This document shows positions 17,777-26,228 of a stretch of DNA of 55,088 nucleotides, piece by piece. This DNA is from an uncultured Treponema sp. GTDB taxonomy: Bacteria; Spirochaetota; Spirochaetia; Treponematales; Treponemataceae. How positions within the stretch are numbered: position 1 is the stretch's first letter; every line of letters starts with the position of its first letter. The stretch spans positions 1-55,088 of the forward strand of contig CAMOWQ010000002.1 of assembly GCA_946628495.1 (NCBI GenBank), in the 5' to 3' direction. The translations under genes and the position numbers were made by a program. Under the pieces are notes generated by a model. It was given only the letters and a program-made list of their open reading frames with translations, searched no databases and was not told the DNA's origin.

Positions 17777-17845
17777 TTAAGGTTGGCTCGAAAAACTTAT
17801 GTTTTAACCTTACGTTCCAAACTTACGTTCCAAAGCCAGCCTTAA
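17777..17845. repeat. 12-bp inverted repeat enclosing a 13-bp tandem duplication
   Basis: TTAAGGTTGGCT (17777-17788) pairs with AGCCAGCCTTAA (17834-17845) with one G-T pair. Inside, CTTACGTTCCAAA occurs twice back to back (17809-17821 and 17822-17834) without mismatch. It lies between the binding-protein stop codon and the main terminator. No U-tract follows on the minus strand; TTTTT follows on the plus strand. The duplication looks recent. Confidence 0.55.
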
Positions 17846-17855
17846 TTTTTCAAAA

Positions 17856-19550
17856 CTACTGTCTTGCGAGTTTTTCTGCTGCAGCACGTTTTTCTGCCTG
17901 CTTGCGGGTATGAGCACAACATTCTTCATAACCGTAAGATTTTGCATCAGAAATCATCTTCTTAACAATTGTATCGAATTCTGCATCTGACTTAGCATAG
18001 ATTGCATTCCATGTTTCTGTTCTGATACATTCAGCAACCTGATTCCATTTCATTGTAAGTTCGTCTGGTACACCTGCACCTGTGTACAATGAACCTGGAG
18101 CTACACGATATGTTGTTTTCTGAAGATATTTGTCTGGAGTTGCAGCTTTTGCCCAATCACGCCAGTGCTGTTCGATATCGCTCTTAGCTGGAAGCTGTTC
18201 TGAATCCCAGTTGCTCTTGTTGTATGTTTCGCCGTTTGTTAAAGGATTGAGAGCGTCTGCACACCAAGTAATGTTGTTAATCTGGAATGAACCGTCAGAG
18301 AATGTTCCTGAATATGGAGCCGGCATGTTTGTTTTTGCATCTGCAGAAGTTTTCTTTCCGAGTTCTGTAAAATATGTTTTGCCGTTCTTGATATCCCAGG
18401 TAACACCGCGTGGACCATACTGAGTTGTCATGTATCCTTCTGGAGTACAGAACCAGTTGATGATTGCCATACAAAGTTCTGGGTAAGCTGTTTTAGAACC
18501 GATTGTCCAAAGTCTGTTTCCACCGTAAACGCTCTGACCATAAACGATTGTATGAGCATTTTCTGGGCAAACCGGGTACATTGCCTTGCCAGCTTTAACA
18601 TGAGCGTCAGAGTTGTAAGTTCCAGATGCCATCCAGTTAAAGATGTTCCAGAAAGCTGTACCGTTCTGATAGTCTTCTGACATACCATCATATTTCTGTG
18701 TCATTGAGTCTGGATCTACAAGACCTTTCTGATTAAGTTTGTTGATGAATTTGAGTGTGTACATGTAAGGACCATCTGGATCAAGACAATCATAGAATTT
18801 GCCTGTATCTGGGTCGAAAAGACCAAAGTCGAATTCATCATATCCGAAATATGCTGTTGCAAGTGATTTTACGAACATTACCATGTTTCCGTCCCAGTCG
18901 TTGAACAAAGAAACACCGTATGTTGGATTTCCATTATCATCTTTAGGACATATTTCCTTCATTTTTGCGAGTACGTCAATCAAATCATAAAGATCTTTTA
19001 CACGTGGCTTACCGATTTTTTCGTACAAGTCAAAACGCAAATCCCATGTATAGAAGAATCCCTGAATATCTTTTGCTGATGTAGAAACTCCGTGACCAAA
19101 TCCGTGAAGTTTGTTATCAGGTGAATCCATTTTCTTGTTCTTGCTCAATGCAAGTTTCATGTTGGAATACATGTAAGGACCATACTTTTTAATAAGGTCG
19201 TCTTCTTCCCAGTCGAGGAGCAAACCTTTTTTACATGCCTGAGCATATTTGTCAGTATTGTCGCCCCAAACAACGATGTCTCCAAGGTTGCCTGCTTCCA
19301 TTCTTGTCTGATATGCACCACCAGTTTCTGGAATGATGTTAATCTTTACGTTGAATTTCTCCAGCATAACATCTGCAAACCAACCTGTCTGCAAACCTGA
19401 ATAGTTTGCAAGCTGTGAATAAACATCAAGAGTTACAGTCTTCTTAGGCTTAATTTTCTTGATGTTTCCTTCGGATTTTGGAGCCGCAAAGGCAGCGCTT
19501 GAAATAAGAGCTGCACAAACGATAGCTCCCAAAACTTTTACTCGTTTCAT
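17856..19550 (-). CDS. Extracellular (periplasmic) sugar-binding protein, LplA/YtcQ type
   Basis: 564-aa family 1 solute-binding protein that should deliver an oligosaccharide to the permeases encoded upstream. Signal peptide: MKRVKVLG followed by a hydrophobic stretch ending SSAAFA, with probable cleavage after AFA. There is no lipobox Cys, so it should be free in the periplasm, unlike the Gram-positive lipoproteins. Family features include NFLGDIVVWGD-like (here GNLGDIVVWGDNTD) near residue 87 and the NWFCTPEGYMTTQYGPRGVT block near residue 373. The C-terminus is Lys/Ala-rich (RKQAEKRAAAEKLARQ). A strong AGGAGG precedes the ATG. Last gene of the LplB-LplC-LplA operon. Confidence 0.9.
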   Translation of the reverse strand: MKRVKVLGAIVCAALISSAAFAAPKSEGNIKKIKPKKTVTLDVYSQLANYSGLQTGWFADVMLEKFNVKINIIPETGGAYQTRMEAGNLGDIVVWGDNTDKYAQACKKGLLLDWEEDDLIKKYGPYMYSNMKLALSKNKKMDSPDNKLHGFGHGVSTSAKDIQGFFYTWDLRFDLYEKIGKPRVKDLYDLIDVLAKMKEICPKDDNGNPTYGVSLFNDWDGNMVMFVKSLATAYFGYDEFDFGLFDPDTGKFYDCLDPDGPYMYTLKFINKLNQKGLVDPDSMTQKYDGMSEDYQNGTAFWNIFNWMASGTYNSDAHVKAGKAMYPVCPENAHTIVYGQSVYGGNRLWTIGSKTAYPELCMAIINWFCTPEGYMTTQYGPRGVTWDIKNGKTYFTELGKKTSADAKTNMPAPYSGTFSDGSFQINNITWCADALNPLTNGETYNKSNWDSEQLPAKSDIEQHWRDWAKAATPDKYLQKTTYRVAPGSLYTGAGVPDELTMKWNQVAECIRTETWNAIYAKSDAEFDTIVKKMISDAKSYGYEECCAHTRKQAEKRAAAEKLARQ

Positions 19551-19583
19551 TTTTTCCTCCTAACGAAACTTTAATATAATTCT

Positions 19584-20486
19584 CTAGCCTTTTACGGCAC
19601 CGAGCATAAGACCTTTTACAAAATACTTCTGCATGAACGGATAAACACACAAAATAGGAATTGCAGTTACCATCGCAACAGTGTATTTAATTGTTGTTGT
19701 ATTCAATAATTCCTGACGCTGAGCTTCGGTAAGACCTGTTGTTGAAGTAGACATGGAAGCGGCAAGATTTGAAGACTGATTCAAATACATATAAAGTCGT
19801 TCCTGCAAAGTTTTAAGATGAGGTGCACCAGACATCAAAATAAGGGAATCCTGAAATGAATTCCAATGTCCTACTGCTGTCCAGATTGCAATTGTTGCAA
19901 GAATCGGTTTACTAAGCGGCCAGATAATTTTTATAAAGATTGTAAAATATGAAGCACCGTCTATCTGAGCACTTTCTTCAAGTTCTGCCGGAATAGATTC
20001 TATATAAGTTTTTACCATGATGATGTTGTAAACGCTTACAAGACTTGGAATGATGTATCCCAAGAAATTGTTTGTAAGACCAAGCATCTGCATTGTCGTA
20101 AACCAAGGAATCAATCCTGCATTAAAGTACATTGTAACAATCATAAAACGGTAAGCAATTTTTCTGTGCCACATTTCCTGTTTTGTTACAAGATAGCCTG
20201 CAAATCCGGAAACTGCTGTAGAAGTTGCAGTACCGATTAAAGTTCTTGCAAGAGTTACTATAAAAGCTGTTCCCAAATCGTGAACATTACGCAATGCAAT
20301 ATAGTTTTTGATGTTCAATCCGCGCGGATAAAAATCGATTAATCCTTTGGAAACCAGTCCCTGATCTGAAATTGTATTTATAAACAGATAATAAAACGGA
20401 AAAACGCAGAACAGAGTAAAAATCACAAAGAATGTATAATTAAAAATATTAAAAAGCATATCATTTAATGAACGTCGCTCTACCAT
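19584..20486 (-). CDS. Carbohydrate ABC transporter permease, LplC/YtcP type
   Basis: 300-aa inner-membrane permease with six hydrophobic segments. The cytoplasmic EAA loop that docks the ATPase is EESAQIDGASYFTIFIKIIW near residue 190. The C-terminal end YFVKGLMLGAVKG is typical of this subfamily. It lies 33 bp before the binding-protein gene and 28 bp after the LplB gene, so the three form one operon. No ATP-binding subunit is encoded nearby; such importers usually share an MsmX/MalK-type ATPase encoded elsewhere. Confidence 0.92.
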   Translation of the reverse strand: MVERRSLNDMLFNIFNYTFFVIFTLFCVFPFYYLFINTISDQGLVSKGLIDFYPRGLNIKNYIALRNVHDLGTAFIVTLARTLIGTATSTAVSGFAGYLVTKQEMWHRKIAYRFMIVTMYFNAGLIPWFTTMQMLGLTNNFLGYIIPSLVSVYNIIMVKTYIESIPAELEESAQIDGASYFTIFIKIIWPLSKPILATIAIWTAVGHWNSFQDSLILMSGAPHLKTLQERLYMYLNQSSNLAASMSTSTTGLTEAQRQELLNTTTIKYTVAMVTAIPILCVYPFMQKYFVKGLMLGAVKG

Positions 20487-20514
20487 ATAAATACCTCCAT
20501 TTTTGAAATTAACA

Positions 20515-22809
20515 TTAGAATATTGCCGTTCCGCGAATCCATTTAGAAATCTTATTTGTTATAACAAGAAGGATTACGCTTACGAGTGATTTGAACATAC
20601 TTACTACAGTTGAGAACGGAATGTTGCTGTTAGTAGTAGAACCAAAACTAATCTGATATACATACAAATCAAGAACTTCTATTGGTCCTTTATTCGTTGG
20701 ATTTTTAAAACACAAATACTGATCCATGCCGTTACTAAGAATGCCCGAAATTGAAAGAATAAGAAGAACAAGATATGTCGGTAAAAGTTCAGGTACGGTA
20801 ATATGCATGATTTTCTGGAAACGATTTGCACCATCAACTGTAGCAGCTTCGTATAACTGCTGGTCGATTCCTGCAATTGCCGCAATATACATAATTGCAG
20901 ACCAGCCAAGGCCTTTCCATATTCCCCAAAGCCACATTTTTATCCAGATTGCCTTGTCACCCATCAGCATGTTAACGCCGCTTTCCCAGAATCCATGATT
21001 AACCATAAAGCTGGAAATGAATCCCTGTGTACCAAAAATACAGAAGGCAATTGCATAAACCAGAACCCAGGAAATAAAGTTTGGAACTGTTGTTAATGTC
21101 TGAATGATTTTTCGTGCAGTTGTATTTTTAATTTCTGCAAGAAGAATTGCAAAAGCCATTGGAAGCCAGCTTCCAAGAATTCCAAGACCGCTCATTGCAA
21201 GAGTATTTCCAAGAACGCGGATAATATCTGCACGGGTAGCAGCATTTGTAAACGGATATTTAAACCATTTTAAGCCCACCCAGGAATCCATACTCAAAGT
21301 ATCACCCGGATTATAATCGAACAATGCATATCGCCAGCCCCACAAAGGCAGGTAGCTGAACAGGAATACAAGAATAAGACAAGGCAACAGCATAAGGAAC
21401 AACTGATACTGAGGTTCCATCTTACATTTTTCATCTGCCTCTGGTTTTGGTGTAAAGAGGAATGAGATTAAGGCACACGCAAAAATCACCATAAGCAGAA
21501 CAAAATAAAAGGCAATAATTGAAGGCTGCATTGGACCAACTCGTCCTACATTCTTACAGTTGCACATAAGATTATAAGCATGTCGAATACCAAAAAGGCT
21601 TATAAAACTTGCAAAACTTCCGCCCAAAAGTGCAAAATGACCTAAACGCTTCATCTTATTGTTGCCAACAGACATACAAGAACCGGCAACACATGCTGCA
21701 ATGCCTAAACATGCCAATAAACTGAAAAGCCATGCACCAACCATAACAGATTCAGGAAGCCAGCCACGGATAAAAATACGTTCCATATTTTCGGTATATG
21801 TGCCGTAAGAAAAACCTGATGTAAACAACGAAACGTTGCGGCTGATATTTTCAGAAATGCGGGCAGGGTTTACAGAAGGAATAAACAAAAGGATAAACAA
21901 AAGCATTGAAACAAGTCTGTAAGTAACCTGGAACGGGAACAATGCAATTGGTGATGATTCTTTTGCAGTTGCTTTTGAACCGTTTGAAGAATCTGCAGAA
22001 ACCTCATCCTTATCATATATAATAGAAAGAATTGAACAAATAATTGCAAGGCAAGAAAGGATAATTAAAACTGGAACGCCCGACTGTTCAAGAGGTTCTG
22101 TGTCCATCATGTCGAGTGTATCAGAAAACATAAAGAAGGCTTTGCCAAAGAAAAGAGACAGCACGGCAACTGCAAAACTGCCTGCACAAACCAAAATATT
22201 TGCTATTTTCTTTAACAAGCCTTTATTATAAGAAAGGAATGCACCGGCAGCACAAACAAGAGCCGAAACAAACAGGAAAATGCTCAAAACTCTGTCTAAA
22301 AGAATTGCAGAAGCAATTTCTTTATGATTTTCTTTAAATGATTTCCATTCTTTTTCAAAAGATTTGATTTTGATTTTTTCTTTTTCTTCGTCTTCATTTT
22401 CAAAATCGTCGTCGAAGTCATCATCAAAATCGTCTAAATCGTCGGCAAAATCATTACCAAGTAAATCATCTCCGGCAGAATCTTCCATCATCTGAGCGAA
22501 GGCAGCATAAAAATCTTCGTAGGAATCGGAATCTGAACCGGAAACATCACCGCCCAAATCATCTAAAGCAGAACTGCCAGATTTTTCGGAAGTGGCGGCC
22601 GCGTTTAGAAAGCCTTCGACTGCACCCTTAAAATAAAACACAGTTTTAACAACGGATGCATTATTTCCCATTTTTTTTGATAATCTACCAGGATTGAGTA
22701 CGGAAGCAAACATGCATAAAAACAATAGCAGTGCAAAAATTTTAGTACCGTAATTTCCACAAACAGCAAATGTTTTGTCCGAAAACAACTTTTTTTCTGT
22801 TAATTTCAC
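20515..22809 (-). CDS. Carbohydrate ABC permease, LplB type, with duplicated N-terminal membrane module
   Basis: 764 aa, against about 300 for ordinary LplB. The permease core is the last third (from about residue 460): PQYQLFLMLLPCLILVFLFS, six TM segments, and an EAA loop LYEAATVDGANRFQKIMHIT. The first 455 residues are extra. They hold two related units, each starting with a TM helix ending in LNPGRLSKKMGNN (about 38-50) or VNPARISENISRN (about 311-323), then further TM helices with CAGSFAVAVLSLFFG versus LLGGSFASFISLFG. Between the TM helices of unit 1 lies an Asp/Glu-rich stretch, about residues 110-142. The start is GTG at 22809 with GGGG 8 nt upstream. First gene of the importer operon. 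Confidence 0.88.
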   Translation of the reverse strand: MKLTEKKLFSDKTFAVCGNYGTKIFALLLFLCMFASVLNPGRLSKKMGNNASVVKTVFYFKGAVEGFLNAAATSEKSGSSALDDLGGDVSGSDSDSYEDFYAAFAQMMEDSAGDDLLGNDFADDLDDFDDDFDDDFENEDEEKEKIKIKSFEKEWKSFKENHKEIASAILLDRVLSIFLFVSALVCAAGAFLSYNKGLLKKIANILVCAGSFAVAVLSLFFGKAFFMFSDTLDMMDTEPLEQSGVPVLIILSCLAIICSILSIIYDKDEVSADSSNGSKATAKESSPIALFPFQVTYRLVSMLLFILLFIPSVNPARISENISRNVSLFTSGFSYGTYTENMERIFIRGWLPESVMVGAWLFSLLACLGIAACVAGSCMSVGNNKMKRLGHFALLGGSFASFISLFGIRHAYNLMCNCKNVGRVGPMQPSIIAFYFVLLMVIFACALISFLFTPKPEADEKCKMEPQYQLFLMLLPCLILVFLFSYLPLWGWRYALFDYNPGDTLSMDSWVGLKWFKYPFTNAATRADIIRVLGNTLAMSGLGILGSWLPMAFAILLAEIKNTTARKIIQTLTTVPNFISWVLVYAIAFCIFGTQGFISSFMVNHGFWESGVNMLMGDKAIWIKMWLWGIWKGLGWSAIMYIAAIAGIDQQLYEAATVDGANRFQKIMHITVPELLPTYLVLLILSISGILSNGMDQYLCFKNPTNKGPIEVLDLYVYQISFGSTTNSNIPFSTVVSMFKSLVSVILLVITNKISKWIRGTAIF

Positions 22810-22843
22810 AACATTACCCCAACTTTATAAATTCATTAAGGTA

Positions 22844-22849
22844 ATTATA
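22844..22849 (-). promoter_or_regulatory. Candidate -10 box of the sugar-importer operon
   Basis: TATAAT on the minus strand, 34 nt before the GTG start of the LplB gene. I see no convincing -35 at 16-18 bp, so either an activator or another element helps, or the box is fortuitous. Confidence 0.35.
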
Positions 22850-22938
22850 TGTCATGATTATTTTAAATAAATTGAATTGTAATTAGTTTTTTAAACGAAA
22901 TTTATGCAGAATTTTTAGGAAAATAAAGGAAATAAATA

Positions 22939-22989
22939 GAAATACGAGGAAAACTATTGTGTTTGGTTTCACGCTTATCCCCGTATTTC
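22939..22989 (-). terminator. Weak terminator-like hairpin after the hydrolase gene
   Basis: GAAATACG (22939-22946) pairs with CGTATTTC (22982-22989), extended by GG/CC beyond one A-C mismatch; the loop is about 29 nt. On the minus strand it is followed by TATTTATTT. A plausible but weak terminator for the 23017-24500 gene pair. Confidence 0.4.
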
Positions 22990-23016
22990 ATTGAATCTAA
23001 ATTTGCTATATCAAAT

Positions 23017-23637
23017 CTATTTTTTTTCCTGATTCAAATACCAGCCGGAACGTTTCTTTACAAATTCAAATGCTTCTTTTATTGCAGGCGTAAGCTGGTC
23101 TTTTGTAAGCTTATGATGTCCGCCTTCAACAAAAAATATGTTGTCTTTGTACATTGTAAAATCTGAATACATTTGCGAAAAGAATGCACTGTAAGAAAAA
23201 AGTTCATCATCAGTTCCAAAAATTCCGCAGGTTGTATTTTTCATGGCAGGCGTTTTTTCGCCATGATTATAAGACTTTATACCGTAGGTTTTTGCTTCAA
23301 GAGCAAACAGTTCCTTTACAACATTTTCCGGCATAGATTCATCCAATTTAGGAATTTCTATAGAAGGAGCCATACACGGATTGATAACAATTCTAAACGG
23401 AGTTGCTTTACGGCTTAGTACATAAAATGCGCCAAAAGAACTTCCTATCAAAGTTCCAATTTTCTTTTCCTGAATAATACTTTCAATTTTGTCCTGAGTT
23501 CCCTGAACATCAAACAAATCAAAATCTTCTGCATAAATTGTGCAATCTGTCAGGATTTCCCGTAGATTTTTACACGTTGTAGATTCTTTACTACCACCAA
23601 GTCCGTGTACATACAAAATGTTGTGAATTTCTGCCAT
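23017..23637 (-). CDS. YqiA/UPF0227-like alpha/beta hydrolase
   Basis: 206-aa cytoplasmic esterase-like protein. It opens with NILYVHGLGGSKES (oxyanion-hole HG), has the nucleophile elbow GSSFGAFY with Ser near residue 69, the acid in FGTDDELF near residue 138, and a late His in EGGHHKLT near residue 172. This order matches YqiA-type short esterases with no lid. The substrate is unknown. Its ATG overlaps the stop of the upstream gene (TAATG), so the two are translationally coupled. Confidence 0.8.
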   Translation of the reverse strand: MAEIHNILYVHGLGGSKESTTCKNLREILTDCTIYAEDFDLFDVQGTQDKIESIIQEKKIGTLIGSSFGAFYVLSRKATPFRIVINPCMAPSIEIPKLDESMPENVVKELFALEAKTYGIKSYNHGEKTPAMKNTTCGIFGTDDELFSYSAFFSQMYSDFTMYKDNIFFVEGGHHKLTKDQLTPAIKEAFEFVKKRSGWYLNQEKK

Positions 23638-24500
23638 TATTTACCTCCAATTCGTCTTTGTGCAAAATACCGACTTAAAGTACTGTTTTCGTCTTTTAAC
23701 TGTTCGTGCATCCATTCCCTTACAGTTTCAATTTCTTTTGAAGTAAAACAAGTTTCTTCATCCTCATTAGAATTCCAGAATTTTTCTATTTCGCGAGCAT
23801 CGTCTTCCTGTTTATAATCCGAAGGAAAAAGGCAAAATTCTTCCTTATCCTTTTTAAGCACAATGTATTCCATCCGGCCTAATTCCGCTGTAACCCACGA
23901 CTGAACATCAGAAATATCTACAGGAAGTCCTGTCTGACTGCGTGGAAGACTAAGCGGTTTTTCCTTCTTTTCGCGTTTCACAGTTTTTATAAAAACTTTC
24001 TTTCGCTGTTCAACAAAATAAATCGCTTCCTGCAAACTATTTGCTGCATCAGTTTTATCGGTCAGATTTTTTTCATCAGAAATTCCCGCTTTATATACAT
24101 TGCGGATTCGGCCATCACCAAAAATTTTCCCATCAAAATTCTTCACGATTTCTAGAAATTCATTATGATGAATATTATCACATTTTTTCCATTCTACATG
24201 ATTCGCAAAATTAAAAAGGTAATAGATAAGACTATCATAAAAATGATACACATCCGACAAATCTGACGAAACACTTGCTGTCATAACAACATCTAAAATC
24301 GTGCATTTTTTACCGTCCACCAAAACAGCCGCAACACCACTTGTATTCCAGCGTTCACCGGTAAAATAACGGATATCTAATACTTTCTGCGTGCCCTCAG
24401 ACAAATTCGAAATCAGATTTTTCACAACCTTTGAATGTTCCGAAAACAACGTCTTTTCTTCATCCGTCGATTCCTTAAAATGAAAACTTAAATCAATCAT
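23637..24500 (-). CDS. Hypothetical protein coupled to the alpha/beta hydrolase
   Basis: I do not recognise this 287-aa protein. It is soluble and rich in charged residues, with no signal peptide or TM helix. A Trp/Tyr-rich block near residue 80 (HFYDSLIYYLFNFANHVEW) precedes a Lys/Arg-rich stretch (FIKTVKREKKEKPLSL) around residue 170, and an acidic C-terminal third contains EKFWNSNEDEETCF. The stop codon shares its final A with the start of the hydrolase gene, which suggests the two proteins act together or in fixed ratio. Codon use looks like its neighbours. Confidence 0.6.
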   Translation of the reverse strand: MIDLSFHFKESTDEEKTLFSEHSKVVKNLISNLSEGTQKVLDIRYFTGERWNTSGVAAVLVDGKKCTILDVVMTASVSSDLSDVYHFYDSLIYYLFNFANHVEWKKCDNIHHNEFLEIVKNFDGKIFGDGRIRNVYKAGISDEKNLTDKTDAANSLQEAIYFVEQRKKVFIKTVKREKKEKPLSLPRSQTGLPVDISDVQSWVTAELGRMEYIVLKKDKEEFCLFPSDYKQEDDAREIEKFWNSNEDEETCFTSKEIETVREWMHEQLKDENSTLSRYFAQRRIGGK

Positions 24501-24641
24501 TGCAATTTCTCTATCAATTTTTCATCACAAATAAATATCATATATATAGAACATTATAGTGCAAAAATCTGAATTGTAAGAAAAAAACAGCATTATTTAT
24601 CTTTAATTGAAATTCAGACTGATTTTTACTATTATATTGCT

Positions 24642-25817
24642 ATGAAAGAACTCGAACTCAAATATGGATGTAATCCGAATCAGAAACCTGCAAGGGTTTT
24701 TATGGAAAATGGCGATCTCCCAATAACAGTTGTAAATGGAAGACCGGGATATATCAACCTTCTTGATGCTTTGAATGGCTGGCAGCTTGTTAAGGAATTA
24801 AAGGAAGCTACAGGACTTCCTGCTGCTACTTCTTTTAAGCATGTTTCTCCTGCTGGTGCTGCTGTTGGACTTCCTCTTTCAGATACGTTGAAGCAGATTT
24901 ATTTTACTGATAACGTTGAACTTACACCGCTTGCCTGTGCTTATGCTCGTGCCCGCGGTGCAGACCGAATGAGTTCATTCGGTGATTTTATTTCTTTGAG
25001 TGATGAATGTGATGAAGCAACTGCACTTTTGATTAAGAAAGAAGTTTCTGATGGTATTATCGCTCCTGGCTATTCTGCAAAAGCCCTTGAGATTTTGAAG
25101 GCTAAGAAGGGCGGAAATTATTGTGTAATTCAGATTGACCCTTCATACGTTCCGGCAGAGCTTGAACGCAAACAGGTTTTCGGCGTAACTTTTGAACAGG
25201 GACACAACTTCCTTAAGATTGATGAAAAATCTGCTCTTTCTAACATCGTAACTAAAAACAAAACTTTAAGCGAAGATGATAAACGCAATCTTATTATTTC
25301 TCTGATTGTTTTGAAATACACTCAGTCTAACAGCGTTTGTTTTGTAAAAGACGGTCAGGCTATTGGTATTGGTGCCGGACAGCAGAGCCGTGTTCACTGT
25401 ACCCGTCTTGCAGGACAGAAGGCTGATAACTGGTGGTTGCGACAGTCTCCGCAGGTTCTTGGCTTACAGTTTGTAGACGGAATTAAACGCGCAGACCGCG
25501 ATAACGCAATTGATGTTTACATTGGTGAAGAATATATGGACGTTCTTGCAGAAGGCAAATGGCAGAATATTTTCAAGGTAAAACCGGAAGTATTCACACG
25601 CGAAGCAAAGGCAGAATGGATTTCTAAAAATACAAACGTTGCACTTGGTTCAGATGCATTCTTCCCATTCGGCGACAACATCGACCGCGCAAAGAAGTCT
25701 GGTGTAACTGTTATTGCTCAGCCGGGCGGATCTGTTCGCGACGACCTCGTAATCGAGGCAGCCGACGGATATGGCATGGTTATGTGCTTTAATGGTATTA
25801 GACTTTTCCACCATTAA
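24642..25817 (+). CDS. purH: AICAR transformylase without an IMP cyclohydrolase domain
   Basis: 391-aa phosphoribosylaminoimidazolecarboxamide formyltransferase that adds the last carbon in purine synthesis. It begins directly with the transformylase part (MKELELKYGCNPNQKPARV). It carries the catalytic region SFKHVSPAGAAVG near residue 65, then SNSVCFVKDGQAIGIGAGQQ near 228, RVHCTRLAGQKADNWWLRQ, and the end SDAFFPFGDNIDRAKKSGV. The roughly 200-aa MGS-like cyclohydrolase domain of standard PurH is absent, so IMP closure must be encoded elsewhere. Such stand-alone enzymes occur in some clostridia and spirochaetes. No Shine-Dalgarno; TACTAT/TATATT at 24627-24638 is a possible -10, 3-9 nt before the ATG. 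Confidence 0.9.
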   Translation: MKELELKYGCNPNQKPARVFMENGDLPITVVNGRPGYINLLDALNGWQLVKELKEATGLPAATSFKHVSPAGAAVGLPLSDTLKQIYFTDNVELTPLACAYARARGADRMSSFGDFISLSDECDEATALLIKKEVSDGIIAPGYSAKALEILKAKKGGNYCVIQIDPSYVPAELERKQVFGVTFEQGHNFLKIDEKSALSNIVTKNKTLSEDDKRNLIISLIVLKYTQSNSVCFVKDGQAIGIGAGQQSRVHCTRLAGQKADNWWLRQSPQVLGLQFVDGIKRADRDNAIDVYIGEEYMDVLAEGKWQNIFKVKPEVFTREAKAEWISKNTNVALGSDAFFPFGDNIDRAKKSGVTVIAQPGGSVRDDLVIEAADGYGMVMCFNGIRLFHH

Positions 25818-25825
25818 TTAAAACC

Positions 25826-25938
25826 AGTTTTGCTTGCAAAACTTGAGGGCGTGGTTCGATGCATAAAATGAGTACATAAGTTTTGCGACCACGCCGATTC
25901 CATCACTAATCGATAGTTGCGGTGGGCTATACCTGCCG
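25826..25938 (+). ncRNA. Candidate structured RNA or palindromic repeat downstream of purH
   Basis: Several pairings are possible. AGTTTTGC (25826-25833) pairs with GCAAAACT (25836-25843). GCAAAACTT (25836-25844) also pairs with AAGTTTTGC (25878-25886), and GGCGTGGT (25848-25855) with ACCACGCC (25888-25895). The last two interleave (A-B-A'-B'), which is pseudoknot topology. CGGTGGG (25920-25926) and CCTGCCG (25932-25938) form a third stem with a CTATA loop. A terminator follows 9 nt later. It could be a small RNA, a structured 3' UTR, or a dispersed repeat. Confidence 0.4.
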
Positions 25939-25947
25939 ACTTGTTAG

Positions 25948-25984
25948 AAACTTCCGTTCTTTTTTTTGAACGGAAGTTTTTTTT
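25948..25984 (+). terminator. Strong rho-independent terminator
   Basis: AAACTTCCGTTC (25948-25959) and GAACGGAAGTTT (25968-25979) form a perfect 12-bp stem around a loop of eight T, and the T-run continues to 25984. It ends transcription from purH or from the structured stretch before it. Confidence 0.85.
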
Positions 25985-26116
25985 ATTAGACAGGAAGTTT
26001 CGAGCTGCTTATATACTTTATCTTAAAAAACTTACCCTTTAAAAAATTAATAATCCTCTGGATAATCATCCGTGTAAAAAGCTTTTAAAACAGTATAAGG
26101 GGGTACAAAATAAAAG

Positions 26117-26159
26117 GAATTTTTGAATTAAATTCAAACAATTTCCAATTCGAAAATTC
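26117..26159. promoter_or_regulatory. Operator-like inverted repeat upstream of the macro-domain operon
   Basis: GAATTTTTGAATT (26117-26129) and AATTCGAAAATTC (26147-26159) are complementary at 12 of 13 positions with a 17-nt spacer. The right arm ends 18 bp before the -35 box. The spacing suits an activator or a dimeric repressor site, but no regulator gene adjoins. Confidence 0.4.
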
Positions 26160-26177
26160 AAATTCTGCCTGAAAATT

Positions 26178-26206
26178 TTGACGATGCATCATCTTGTTCC
26201 TATATT
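26178..26206 (+). promoter_or_regulatory. Sigma-70 promoter of the macro-domain / clamp-like operon
   Basis: TTGACG (26178-26183) and TATATT (26201-26206) with 17-bp spacing. A start near 26213 would leave a 15-nt leader containing the Shine-Dalgarno GAGG at 26218-26221. One of the best -35 boxes in the window. Confidence 0.65.
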
Positions 26207-26228
26207 AAAAATATAGCGAGGAATTCTT

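Larger units (their letters stand above)
25818..26228 (+). other. Intergenic region, about 410 bp, no gene
   Basis: No credible ORF. From left to right it holds a structured, palindrome-rich stretch (25826-25938), a strong terminator (25948-25984), low-complexity AT-rich DNA, a 13-bp inverted repeat (26117-26159), and a promoter (26178-26206) for the macro-domain operon. Confidence 0.7.

Noticed and set aside
17078-22809. Missing ATP-binding subunit as evidence of a broken importer
   Set aside because: LplABC-type importers normally use a shared MsmX-like ATPase encoded elsewhere, so absence here is not degeneration.
25926-25954. Integron attC site (CTTGTTAGAA) after purH
   Set aside because: The right-hand core only partly matches GTTRRRY and no complementary left core is found upstream; no integrase or gene cassette is present.
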